Source of the DNA: Falsiroseomonas sp051859025
GTDB taxonomy: Bacteria; Pseudomonadota; Alphaproteobacteria; Acetobacterales; Acetobacteraceae
NCBI RefSeq assembly: GCF_051859025.1
Contig: NZ_JBHYGL010000012.1
Coordinates: 62,001-126,000 of the forward strand
Length of the DNA stretch: 64,000 nucleotides
Reading direction: 5' to 3'
Position 1 is the stretch's first letter. Each line of letters begins with the position of its first letter. The position numbers and the translations under genes were made by a program. Of this stretch, positions 44,835 to 52,592 are shown piece after piece. The notes beneath the pieces are model-generated. The model did no database searches, was not told where the DNA came from, and worked only from the letters and a program-made list of their open reading frames with translations.

Positions 44835-45698
44835 ATGGACGCGCTCGCCCCCTATGAGCGGCACATCGCCGCCTGCAACAACATCGCCTCCCCCTCCCAC
44901 CTCATCCGCTTCCGGATCGGGGAGGAACAGGTGGGGTGGCTCGGCGCCGAACTCGCCAGGGCGCTGGCCTTCTATCCCCGGGAGTTCCACTTCGACGATC
45001 GCGGCGTGGCGCTGGCCGGGCGGCTGCGCGCGCCGGGGGCGCGGAGCGAGGCGCTGGCGACGGCGGTGAAGGGCCTGGCCGGCCGCGGGCACCTGACCAT
45101 CCGGGGCGAGGCCTTCGACGTGCGCGCCGCGCCCGATGGCCCGGCGCTGGCCACGATGGATCGCGGCGCGCTGCCGGCCTTCGGCGTGATGTCCCAGGGC
45201 GTGCATGTGAACGGCTTCGTCCGGCGGCCGGATGGGCTGCATCTCTGGGTGGGGTGGCGGTCCCGGACCAAGCCCGTGGCGCCAGGGCAGATGGATAATG
45301 TGGTCGCCGGCGGCATCCCGGCCGGCCTCTCCCCCTCGGAATGCCTGGTGAAGGAGGCGGCCGAGGAAGCCTCCATCCCGCCGGAGATGGCGGGCCGGGC
45401 GGTCTTCGCAGGCCGCGTCTCCTACATCATGGCCACCGCGGAAGGGCTGCGGCGCGATGTGCTGCATTGCTACGACCTGGAGATGCCGGAGGGCTTCGTG
45501 CCCACCCCCCATGACGATGAGGTCGAGCGCTTCGAATTGCTGCCGGTGGAAGCGGTGGCCCGCGCGGTGCGGGAGACGGACCGGGTGAAGTTCAACGTGA
45601 ACCTGGTGCTGATCGACTTCTTCCTGCGCCACGGCCTGATCGACCCCGCCGCGCCGGGGGCGGAGGCGCTGCGCGCCGGGCTCGATCAGGTCGGCTGA
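44835..45698 (+). CDS. DUF4743/NUDIX hydrolase
   Basis: A 287-residue protein. The first 120 residues match the DUF4743 region found in front of NUDIX domains (HIAACNNIA near 11). The NUDIX box is GGIPAGLSPSECLVKEAAEEASI near 158-180, with the final catalytic E-E pair intact but K in place of the usual arginine. Plant and fungal relatives act on thiamine pyrophosphate-like substrates and are sometimes labelled thiamine pyrophosphokinase-like. The GGGAGAA just before the ATG at 44835 fixes the start. Its end overlaps the convergent Rrf2 gene by 13 bases. Confidence 0.85.
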   Translation: MDALAPYERHIAACNNIASPSHLIRFRIGEEQVGWLGAELARALAFYPREFHFDDRGVALAGRLRAPGARSEALATAVKGLAGRGHLTIRGEAFDVRAAPDGPALATMDRGALPAFGVMSQGVHVNGFVRRPDGLHLWVGWRSRTKPVAPGQMDNVVAGGIPAGLSPSECLVKEAAEEASIPPEMAGRAVFAGRVSYIMATAEGLRRDVLHCYDLEMPEGFVPTPHDDEVERFELLPVEAVARAVRETDRVKFNVNLVLIDFFLRHGLIDPAAPGAEALRAGLDQVG

Positions 45699-46111
45699 AC
45701 CGCGCCGATCCGCGCGCTTAGATCCGCCACCGTCACGCCGGCCAGCCGCGCTTCCAGCGCCGTCTCCGCGGCGTCGAACACCTCCCGCAGCAAGGCGGGG
45801 GCGCCGCGGCCCACGGCATCGCCGCGGCCCGATCCGCGATGGATCGGCAGCAGCGGCAGGCCGTTGCGGCGCATGGCCTGCCAGATGTCGGCCAGCGTGA
45901 TCTCCCCGGCCGGCCGGGCAAGCTCCGCGCCGCCGGGTCCCCGGCGGATGCGGATCAGCCCGGCGCGCGCCAGCTGCCCGGCCAGTCTTCGGATGACGAC
46001 GGGGTTGGTGCCTACGCTTTCGGCGAGGCGCCCGCTGGTGGCCTGCCCGCCAGGTTCGGTGGCGAGGAGGAGGAGGATGTGGATGGCGACGGCAAACCGT
46101 GTTGCGACCAT
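45686..46111 (-). CDS. Rrf2-family transcription regulator without cluster cysteines
   Basis: A 141-residue regulator with the N-terminal winged helix of Rrf2 proteins (MVATRFAVAIHILLLLATEP, then NPVVIRRLAGQLARAGLIRIRRGPGGAELA as recognition region and wing). IscR and NsrR have three cysteines in the C-terminal third to bind an iron-sulfur cluster; here that part (residues 80-110) has none, so it probably senses something else or does not bind a cluster. ATG at 46111 is preferred over a GTG at 46159. It is divergent from mmcB with an 84-base shared region containing the LexA box. Confidence 0.82.
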   Translation of the reverse strand: MVATRFAVAIHILLLLATEPGGQATSGRLAESVGTNPVVIRRLAGQLARAGLIRIRRGPGGAELARPAGEITLADIWQAMRRNGLPLLPIHRGSGRGDAVGRGAPALLREVFDAAETALEARLAGVTVADLSARIGAVQPT

Positions 46112-46173
46112 GCCGTCAACACGCGCCGCAGCCTTGCCGGTTCCGTTCGTCGCAAGCACATTGACTGTTGCCT

Positions 46174-46188
46174 GAACAAAGACCGAAC
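46174..46188. promoter_or_regulatory. LexA (SOS) box in front of mmcB
   Basis: GAAC, seven bases, GAAC, i.e. the complement of the alphaproteobacterial LexA consensus GTTC-N7-GTTC. A TTGACT -35 lies at 46161-46166 and the box covers the spacer and -10 region, where a repressor would block mmcB. The 3' end of the box is seven bases before the mmcB ATG. Confidence 0.75.
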
Positions 46189-46195
46189 ATAGGCC

Positions 46196-46669
46196 ATGTC
46201 CGCCACCCCCACCGTTCCCGAACGCACCCTGGCCGTCTGCCGTGCCGCCAGCCTGTTCTGCGGCATGCGAGGCTGGGCGCCGGTGCGGGAGATGCCTCTG
46301 CCGAACGGGCGGCGCGCCGACATCCTGGCGCTGCTGCCCGATGGCCGCTTCGCGGTGATGGAGGTGAAGTCCTGCGCGCGGGACTTCCTATCCGATACCA
46401 AATGGCCGGAATACCGCGACTATTGCGACCTGCTCTACTTCGCCGTGGACCTCGATTTCCCGGTCGGGTTGCTGCCGGAGGATGCCGGGTTGCTGGTGGT
46501 GGAGGGGCGGGAGGCCGCGCTGGTGCGGGAGGCTTCGGCCCATCCCCTGGCGCCGGCCCGGCGCCGGTCGCTTCTGCACCGCTATGCCGTCACCGCGGCG
46601 GGGCGGCTTGCGGCGATGCAGGACCCGGCGGGGCTGGCGGAGATCCGGGCGGCGCTGCTGGTGGAATGA
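46196..46669 (+). CDS. mmcB: MmcB-family DNA repair protein
   Basis: A 157-residue protein of the MmcB family, a PD-(D/E)xK nuclease-like DNA repair protein of alphaproteobacteria that is under SOS control in Caulobacter. The nuclease-like motif is RRADILALLPDGRFAVMEVKS (about residues 39-59), with D43 and E56-x-K58 as the acidic/lysine set, followed by LSDTKWPEYRDYCDLLYFAVD. The LexA box directly upstream agrees with SOS regulation. It is divergent from the Rrf2 gene. Confidence 0.9.
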   Translation: MSATPTVPERTLAVCRAASLFCGMRGWAPVREMPLPNGRRADILALLPDGRFAVMEVKSCARDFLSDTKWPEYRDYCDLLYFAVDLDFPVGLLPEDAGLLVVEGREAALVREASAHPLAPARRRSLLHRYAVTAAGRLAAMQDPAGLAEIRAALLVE

Positions 46670-46801
46670 CCGGCGGCCAGAGCCTTCCGGGATGGGAGGA
46701 ACACGGGCACAACTCCGGCGCGTGATTGCGTGATCACACCGGGAACAATCGCCGAAAATCCAGCGGAACCGGGATAAGCCCCCGAGGCTCAGCCCCAAGG
46801 C

Positions 46802-48292
46802 TCAACCCCGAATGCGCGCCACCGTCGCCGTGGTGCTCTGCCCCGGCAGAAGCTGCGCCAGGCGCACCTGGCCGCCCCATTCCGTGACCAGATCGCCGCC
46901 CACCACCGCATCCACGGTGTAGTCGGCGCCCTTCACCAGCACGTCGGGCCGCAGCAGCTTGATGAGGTCGACGGGGGTGTCTTCCTCGAACACGCTGACG
47001 AGATCGACGGAGGCGACGGAAGCCAGGACGGCGGCGCGGGCGGCCTCCCCCTGGATCGGCCGCGTCTCGCCCTTCAGGCGCTTCACGCTGCTGTCGGCAT
47101 TCAGGCCGACCACCAGCCGGTCGCACCAGGACCGCGCCTGTTCCAGAAGATGGACATGGCCGGGATGCAGCAGGTCGAAGCAGCCATTGGTGAAGCCGAT
47201 CCGGTAGCCGCGGCGGCGCCAGCGTTCCACCTGCTCCATGGCCGTGGCGCGAGAGACGACCTTGCGCAGCGCGCCGCGCTCCGGCGTCAGCGCCTCCGCC
47301 AGGTCGCTTTCGCGCGCCACGGCGGTGCCGACCTTGCCGACGACGATGCCGGCCGCGATGTTGGCCAGCCGCGCCGCGACGGGGGCGGAAAGCCCCGCGG
47401 CCAGGCCGGCGGCAACCACGGCGACGACGGTATCCCCGGCGCCGGAGACGTCATGCACCTCCGGCGCCTCGGCCGGGAAATGGCGGATGCCATTGCCATC
47501 CACCAGCGTCATCCCATCCTCGCTCCGCGTCACCAGCACGGCGCCGAAGCCGTGGGTGGCGCGCAGATGCTGGGCGGCGGCGACGATCGCTTCTTCCGTA
47601 TCCACCTTCATGCCGGTGGCCAGCGCCAGTTCGGCGCGGTTCGGCGTGACCATGTCGGCGCCGGCGTAGCGGGCATAGTCCACGCCCTTGGGGTCCACCA
47701 CGACGCGGCGCCCGGCGGTGCGGGCGGCGGCGATCAGGCGCTGGGCGACATCGCCGGCCAGCACGCCCTTCTGATAGTCGGACAGCACCATGACGGTGGT
47801 CGCGGCCACGGCATCGGCGGCGATCCGCACCATGCGGTCCGCGAGGCGGGCATTGATCGGCCCCGCCATCTCATGGTCCGCGCGCAGCAATTGCTGGCCG
47901 GCGGCGATGAAGCGGGTCTTGGTGGTGGTGGCGCGGCCGCCCTGGACCAGCAGCCAGGGCTCCACATTGGGCTGGCCGCCGATCAGGCCCGTCAGGTCGC
48001 TGCCCGCCTGGTCATCCCCGACCACGGAGACGAAGGCGACGGCGGCGCCGAGGGCGGTCAGGTTGCGGACCACATTGCCGGCACCGCCGGGCATGGCGAG
48101 TTCGCGTTCCACCGCCAGCACGGCCACCGGGGCCTCCGGGCTGACGCGCTGGACCTGGCCATAGACATAGCGGTCGAGCATGGCGTCGCCGACCACGAGG
48201 ACGGAGGCGCGTTTCAACAGACGCACCGCCTCCGTCAGGTCACCGACGGGGATTTCAGGGGTCGGCAGGTCGGCGGGCGCGGGGCCTTGCAT
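46802..48292 (-). CDS. hldE: Bifunctional heptose-7-phosphate kinase / heptose-1-phosphate adenylyltransferase
   Basis: A 496-residue two-domain enzyme of ADP-heptose synthesis for lipopolysaccharide core. Residues 1-340 form a PfkB-type kinase: GGAGNVVRNL near 69 and the DVSGAGDTVV catalytic motif near 280. Residues 350-496 form the cytidylyltransferase-like adenylyltransferase: FTNGCFDLLHPGHV near 363 with the HxGH motif and a later KGADY segment. Full length, so a single gene makes both steps. Upstream (48293-48536) lies a hairpin cluster and the phosphatase gene on the same strand. Confidence 0.95.
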   Translation of the reverse strand: MQGPAPADLPTPEIPVGDLTEAVRLLKRASVLVVGDAMLDRYVYGQVQRVSPEAPVAVLAVERELAMPGGAGNVVRNLTALGAAVAFVSVVGDDQAGSDLTGLIGGQPNVEPWLLVQGGRATTTKTRFIAAGQQLLRADHEMAGPINARLADRMVRIAADAVAATTVMVLSDYQKGVLAGDVAQRLIAAARTAGRRVVVDPKGVDYARYAGADMVTPNRAELALATGMKVDTEEAIVAAAQHLRATHGFGAVLVTRSEDGMTLVDGNGIRHFPAEAPEVHDVSGAGDTVVAVVAAGLAAGLSAPVAARLANIAAGIVVGKVGTAVARESDLAEALTPERGALRKVVSRATAMEQVERWRRRGYRIGFTNGCFDLLHPGHVHLLEQARSWCDRLVVGLNADSSVKRLKGETRPIQGEAARAAVLASVASVDLVSVFEEDTPVDLIKLLRPDVLVKGADYTVDAVVGGDLVTEWGGQVRLAQLLPGQSTTATVARIRG

Positions 48293-48376
48293 CCTTCCCG
48301 CCTACCCCAACCCCGCCATGCCGCGCAAGGCACGCCCGCGCGGGTGGGCAATAAAGTAGGAAGTGGCCGGCGATCT

Positions 48377-48537
48377 CATGCCAACGGCGCGATGGCATGA
48401 CCTGCGGCCGGCCTAGCCGGCCGAGGCCGCGAATGCGGCCCGCCGCAAGTGCGGCGAGCCAAGCGGCCGGAGGCCGCGCCCGGCACTTGAGGGCGAAAAG
48501 CGAATACCAACGAGTCGCTGCAAGCGGCCGTTGGTAT
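48377..48537. repeat. Cluster of six hairpins between the phosphatase and hldE
   Basis: Six inverted repeats stand side by side in 161 bases: CATGCCA/TGGCATG (48377-48399); CGGCCGGC/GCCGGCCG with loop CTA (48405-48423); GGCCGC/GCGGCC with loop GAAT (48425-48440); CGCCGC/GCGGCG with loop AAGT (48441-48456); GCGGCC/GGCCGC with loop GGA (48463-48477); and ATACCAACG/CGTTGGTAT, 9 bp with a 16-base loop (48504-48537). The last arm overlaps the stop codon of the phosphatase gene. The rest of the 48293-48536 gap has no gene. Confidence 0.7.
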
Positions 48538-49250
48538 CACGCCGTCAGGAAGCCGATCCGGTCATCCTGCAGCACCGCGCAGGTCAAATCGCCGCCAAAG
48601 ACGGCGCCGGTATCGATGCCGATGCGGTGGCCGCGGATCTCCGGCGCCTTGCAGGGGGTATGGCCATGCACCACCACGGCGGGCACCGGGCCTCGCCAGG
48701 ACAGGAAGGGCTCCCGGATCCAGGTGAGGTCCATCACATCCTGCGCGGCGAGCGGCACGTCGGGCCTGATGCCGGCATGGGCGAAGAGATAGCCGCCGGC
48801 GGCGTGGCTGGACCGGCAGCCCTTCAGGAAGGCCAGGTGGTCGTCCGGCACGGCGTCCCAGCCCTCGGGGTGGCGGGGGGACAGGCCGTAGCTTTCCAGT
48901 GTCGCGCCGCCGCCATTGTCCAGCCAGAAATCCAGCACAGCATCGGGCGCGGTGGGGGACAGCGCGGCCAGCATCATCTGTTCGTGGTTGCCGACCAGGT
49001 TCACCACCTGCATCCCGTGCAGCGGCGGCGGGCCCAGCAGCAGGTCGATCACCGCCGCGCTGTCCGGCCCGCGATCGACATAGTCGCCGAGGTGGATGAG
49101 CGTGGCGCGTTCCACCGGGTGGTCCAGCAGATGTTCGGCGATGCGGTCGTGCAGCGCCTCCAGCCGCGCGGCGCAGCCATGCGGGTCGCCGATCGTGTAG
49201 ATGCGCTGGCCGGGGGGAAGCCGCGCCGGCGCTAAGAATTCCGTAAGCAT
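48537..49250 (-). CDS. PPP-type metallophosphatase
   Basis: A 237-residue calcineurin-like serine/threonine phosphatase. The PPP motifs are in order: GDPHGC near 21 (the usual GDxHG), GDYVDRGPDS near 55, GNHEQM near 87, HGH-type FAHAG near 156 and VVHGHTP near 197. Prokaryotic relatives dephosphorylate proteins or diadenosine tetraphosphate. The ATG at 49250 follows a TAGGTT element (minus strand) that ends 9 bases before it, another short-leader arrangement. Its stop is within the last arm of the hairpin cluster. Confidence 0.87.
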   Translation of the reverse strand: MLTEFLAPARLPPGQRIYTIGDPHGCAARLEALHDRIAEHLLDHPVERATLIHLGDYVDRGPDSAAVIDLLLGPPPLHGMQVVNLVGNHEQMMLAALSPTAPDAVLDFWLDNGGGATLESYGLSPRHPEGWDAVPDDHLAFLKGCRSSHAAGGYLFAHAGIRPDVPLAAQDVMDLTWIREPFLSWRGPVPAVVVHGHTPCKAPEIRGHRIGIDTGAVFGGDLTCAVLQDDRIGFLTA

Positions 49251-49316
49251 GCCGGGACGAACCTAGCGCGAAGGGGGGCGCACGTCGCCCTCCCGCCCCC
49301 CGGTGGTCCCATCAAG

Positions 49317-50540
49317 ATGCCCGAAGGTCCAACGTTCCGCGTGGCGACGCCAGAAGCGGCGGCCCCGCCAGGGGCGCAAGCTGTCCCCCCAGGGGGGGCG
49401 CCGCTTGAGCCCCTGGCGGGGCCGCCGCTTGCCGTGGTGATGCGCGATGCGCTGCGGGCGCCCGCGGGGCGGGTGGTGCTGCGCGTGCGGGACCTGCCGG
49501 CGCATCGCCGCCGCGTGGCGCGGGCGCTGCTGCTGGAAGGCGCGCTGGCCGCGGGCGGCACGGTGGTGGAAGGCCCGAACGAGGATCTGCTGCTGGTGGG
49601 CGCGGAAGCGGCGCGGGCCGAGAGGCTGCGCCTGCTGCTCGACCGGCTGCTGGGCGGGGGCGCGCCGGGGGCGGTCCATGCCGGGATCTGGTCGCTGGAA
49701 CGTGACGTCCCGGCGCTGCTGGACTACGCGGCGGGGCGGGACGGACTGGCGGAGCCGATCGCGGCCGCCACCGGGCCGGACCTCGCCGGCCTCGATGAAT
49801 GGCTGAAGCGGGTACAGCTGGATGGCGTGGTGTCGCGGCAACTGGGCTGGCGCCTGGCGGAGGGCACGGCCGCGCCCCGACCGGCCTTCCTGCGGCTGGA
49901 GGTCGCGCGCGACGCGCTGGCGCGGCGGATGGGCGTGCTGGGGCAGGACCGGGACCTGCTGGACCATGCGGCGCGCGCCGTCGCGGCGCGGCTGCTGCGC
50001 GCCATCGGCGACCCCGCGCAAAGCGGCCCGCTGATCGGCGACAAGCTGCCCGGCCCGCTGCACCTGCCCGTGCCGCCCGCCGCGCTGACGGGGCGCGATG
50101 GCGGAAGGCGCGGCGGTTCGATGCTGGTCGCCGCCGTGACGCTGGAGGAAGCGGCGGACCCCTGCGCCCTGGCCGCGCGGCGGGAGGTCCTGGCCGGTAT
50201 GGGCTGGGCGCTGGAGGTGGATGGGCTGACGGCGGAGGCGCTGGGCCTGCTGGCGCCCGAATCCCTGCCGGCCGACCTGCTGCGCCTGCATTGGAGCGAG
50301 GCGGTGCTGGCCCCCGCCTGCTACGCCGCGCTGCGCCGCATCGACCCCGCGCGGCTGACCCTGGCGGGGGTGCGGGACGCCGATGCGCTGGCCTGGGCGC
50401 GCAGCCTGGGCGTGACGCGGATCGAGCCCGCCCCGGCGCTGGCGGCGGCCCTCGCCATGCCGAACCCCACGGCGGTGCCGGTGGCGTTCCGGCCGACGCC
50501 CCTCGCAGCACAGCCCCCGGCTTTGAGCCCGGCGGCATGA
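49317..50540 (+). CDS. Degenerate EAL-like protein, first of a tandem pair
   Basis: A 407-residue protein without signal peptide. Residues 42-115 form a repeat of the arrangement seen in its neighbour (RVVLRVRDLPAHRRRVARALLLEGALA, then EGPNEDLLLVGAEAARAERLRLLLDRLLGG in kind). The C-terminal third ends in LTLAGVRDADALAWARSLGVTRIE, which resembles the last strands of an EAL phosphodiesterase domain but has no E-A-L or catalytic metal residues. The start is uncertain: residues 1-41 are encoded by a large palindrome, and ATG 49440 (M42) could be the true start. The end overlaps the next gene as ATGA. Function unknown. Confidence 0.6.
   Translation: MPEGPTFRVATPEAAAPPGAQAVPPGGAPLEPLAGPPLAVVMRDALRAPAGRVVLRVRDLPAHRRRVARALLLEGALAAGGTVVEGPNEDLLLVGAEAARAERLRLLLDRLLGGGAPGAVHAGIWSLERDVPALLDYAAGRDGLAEPIAAATGPDLAGLDEWLKRVQLDGVVSRQLGWRLAEGTAAPRPAFLRLEVARDALARRMGVLGQDRDLLDHAARAVAARLLRAIGDPAQSGPLIGDKLPGPLHLPVPPAALTGRDGGRRGGSMLVAAVTLEEAADPCALAARREVLAGMGWALEVDGLTAEALGLLAPESLPADLLRLHWSEAVLAPACYAALRRIDPARLTLAGVRDADALAWARSLGVTRIEPAPALAAALAMPNPTAVPVAFRPTPLAAQPPALSPAA
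49354..49430. repeat. Perfect 22-bp inverted repeat at the 5' end of the EAL-like gene
   Basis: The arms 49354-49375 (AAGCGGCGGCCCCGCCAGGG with two more bases) and 49409-49430 are exact reverse complements, separated by 33 bases that contain a further inner stem (CAAGC 49377-49381 / GCTTG 49403-49407) and a C-run facing a G-run. It is in frame with the annotated start and would encode a Pro/Ala/Gly-rich segment. It could instead lie upstream of the true start at 49440. Confidence 0.8.
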
Positions 50541-51712
50541 GCGGCCTCGAAACCGACCGCCGCCCCTCCACCATCCGCGCCGCGGCGGAACTGGCGGCCT
50601 TCGTGCGGGAAACGGTAGCGGCGAATGCGTCGCGGGATGTGCTGCATCTCCGCATGGCCGGGCTGTCGCCCGCGATGCGGCGGCCGCATCACCAGCGGAT
50701 GCTGCGGGATGCGCTGGGCCCGGCGCTGTCCGGCGCCCGCACCCGCGTCTTCGACCTGCCGAATGGCGATGTGGTGGCGGTGGCGCCGCCGCCGGCCCTG
50801 GCCCTGGAAAACACCCGAGCCGCGCTGGCGCGGACGCTCGATGCCGCGGCGCAGGATGCGGTGCGCAGCCTGCGGCTGCCGGAAGCGGCGGCGCAATTGC
50901 TGGCGGCGGCGGCGGAAAGCCTCGGCCTGGACCCGCCGCCGGAGGAACCGGAGACCGGGGAGCCCCGCCCGCCCGTGACCACCGCCCAGATCGCCGCGGC
51001 GGAACGCGCGCTGGCGCGGGCGGACCTGGACCCCGTGACCTCCCGCCAGGCGGTCTGCCGGATGGACCCCGATGGCGCGCCGGCGGAACCGCTGTGGGAG
51101 GACCGGCGCATCGCCTGGCCGGCGCTGGCGGCGCTGGTGCTGGAAGGCGCGGATACCGCCGCATCCTCCGCCCTGCGGCGGCGCCTGGCGCGGCTGGCGG
51201 AGGCGCGGATGCTGGCGGAGATCGTGCGGCCCGCGGCGCAGATGGGCTGGAAGCCCGTGGGCCTGCCGCTGTCGCCGGCGACCATCGCCTCCCCGGCCTT
51301 CGACCGCTTCGATGCCGGGCTGCCGTCGGGCCGGCGGCGGGAGATCACGATCGGCTTCCGGGCCGCCGATGTGCTGGCGGACCCCGCCGGCTTCGTCGCG
51401 GCGCGGGATCTGGCGCGGCCGCGCGGCTACGGGCTGGCGCTGGATGATGCGCCGGCGGGGCTGCTGGCGGTGCTGCCCATGGCGCGGCTCGGGCTCGATC
51501 TGGTGCGGCTGCGCTGGTCCCCGGAATTGCCGATGACGGTGCCGCCCGGCCTGGCCAGTTTCCTGGCGGAAGGCCGTGCGGGCGAAGGCGGGGGACCGGA
51601 GGCGGTGGTGCTGGTCGGCGTGGACCGCCCCGCCGCCATCGCCTGGGGGTGGGAGATCGGCATCCGCCGCTTCCAGGGACCGCTGGTGGAGAAGCGGCGC
51701 AGGGGGCTTTGA
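50537..51712 (+). CDS. Degenerate EAL-like protein, second of the pair
   Basis: A 391-residue paralogue of the preceding gene. Its N-terminal part has the same layout (DVLHLRMAGLSPAMRRPHHQRMLRDALG region, then RVFDLPNGDVVAVAPPPALALENTRAAL in kind). The C-terminal part is clearer EAL-like: FRAADVLADPAGFVAARDLAR near 278 and GYGLALDDAPAGLLAVLPMARLGLDLVRL near 298-326 resemble the DDFG and KID strands, yet the catalytic E-A-L and metal-binding residues are missing. It may be an effector-binding or scaffold protein. Its start overlaps the previous stop as ATGA. Confidence 0.6.
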   Translation: MSGLETDRRPSTIRAAAELAAFVRETVAANASRDVLHLRMAGLSPAMRRPHHQRMLRDALGPALSGARTRVFDLPNGDVVAVAPPPALALENTRAALARTLDAAAQDAVRSLRLPEAAAQLLAAAAESLGLDPPPEEPETGEPRPPVTTAQIAAAERALARADLDPVTSRQAVCRMDPDGAPAEPLWEDRRIAWPALAALVLEGADTAASSALRRRLARLAEARMLAEIVRPAAQMGWKPVGLPLSPATIASPAFDRFDAGLPSGRRREITIGFRAADVLADPAGFVAARDLARPRGYGLALDDAPAGLLAVLPMARLGLDLVRLRWSPELPMTVPPGLASFLAEGRAGEGGGPEAVVLVGVDRPAAIAWGWEIGIRRFQGPLVEKRRRGL

Positions 51713-51803
51713 TCCAGGGGGCTTAGAGTCCGGGGCCTGTTATGCCGGGGGCTGTGATGCCGGCCATGCTTGCCCTGGCGCGGGTGCCGCGCATATCCGT
51801 CGG

Positions 51804-52592
51804 ATGCAGTCAGACCAGAACGCGGCCCTTTCCGTCCAGGGCCTGACCAAGCGCTACAAGCCCGAAGGCGCCCCCGCGGTCGAGGATTTGTCCTTCACCC
51901 TGCCGCGCGGCGAGACCTGGGGTCTGCTGGGCGGCAATGGCGCGGGCAAGACCACCACCATCGCCATGCTGCTGGGGCTGCTGGTGCCGACCAGCGGGCG
52001 CATCCTGGCGCTGGGGCACGACATGGCGACGGACCGCTTCGCGGCGCTGGCGCGGATGAACTTCTCCTCCCCCTATGTCGCGCTGCCCCACCGGCTTTCC
52101 GTGGCCGAGAACCTGATGGTCTATGCGCATCTCTACGGCGTGCCGAAGCCGCGCCAGCGGATCGAGGAACTGGCGGAGCAGTTGCAACTCACGGAGTTGC
52201 TGAAGCGGCCGGCGGGGGAACTCTCGGCCGGGCAGAAGACGCGCGTCGCGCTGGCGAAGTCCCTGGTGAACCGGCCGGACCTGCTGCTGCTGGATGAGCC
52301 GACGGCGAGCCTCGACCCCGATACGGGCGACTGGGTCCGTTCCTGGCTGGAACGCTACCGGGCGGAAAGCGGCTGCGCGATCCTGCTGGCGAGCCACAAC
52401 ATGGCGGAGGTCGAGCGGCTTTGCGGCCAGGTGGTGATGCTACGCGCGGGCCGCGTGGTGGACCGCGGCAGCCCCTCGGCGCTGCTGGAACGCTACGGGC
52501 GGGACAACATGGAAGACGTGTTCCTGGACATCGCCCGCGAACGCGGCAACGCGGCGGAGCGCGCCGACGGGTCGGCGGAGCAAATGGCATGA
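51804..52592 (+). CDS. ABC transporter ATP-binding protein
   Basis: A 262-residue ATPase of the ABC-2/DrrA-like exporter class. Walker A GGNGAGKTT is near 45, the Q-loop region near 90 is degenerate, the signature reads LSAGQKTRVALAKSL (LSxGQ) near 145 and Walker B LLLLDEPTASLDPDTG near 165, with H in LASHNMAE near 198. It overlaps the permease gene by 4 bases as ATGA, so the two form one transporter. Substrate unknown; such pairs often export lipids, polysaccharides or drugs. Confidence 0.88.
   Translation: MQSDQNAALSVQGLTKRYKPEGAPAVEDLSFTLPRGETWGLLGGNGAGKTTTIAMLLGLLVPTSGRILALGHDMATDRFAALARMNFSSPYVALPHRLSVAENLMVYAHLYGVPKPRQRIEELAEQLQLTELLKRPAGELSAGQKTRVALAKSLVNRPDLLLLDEPTASLDPDTGDWVRSWLERYRAESGCAILLASHNMAEVERLCGQVVMLRAGRVVDRGSPSALLERYGRDNMEDVFLDIARERGNAAERADGSAEQMA

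Noticed and set aside
49263..51164. A 633-codon minus-strand open frame over the EAL-like genes
   Set aside because: Translation is almost only Pro, Arg, Ala and Gly; the plus-strand pair is coupled by ATGA and has structured domains.
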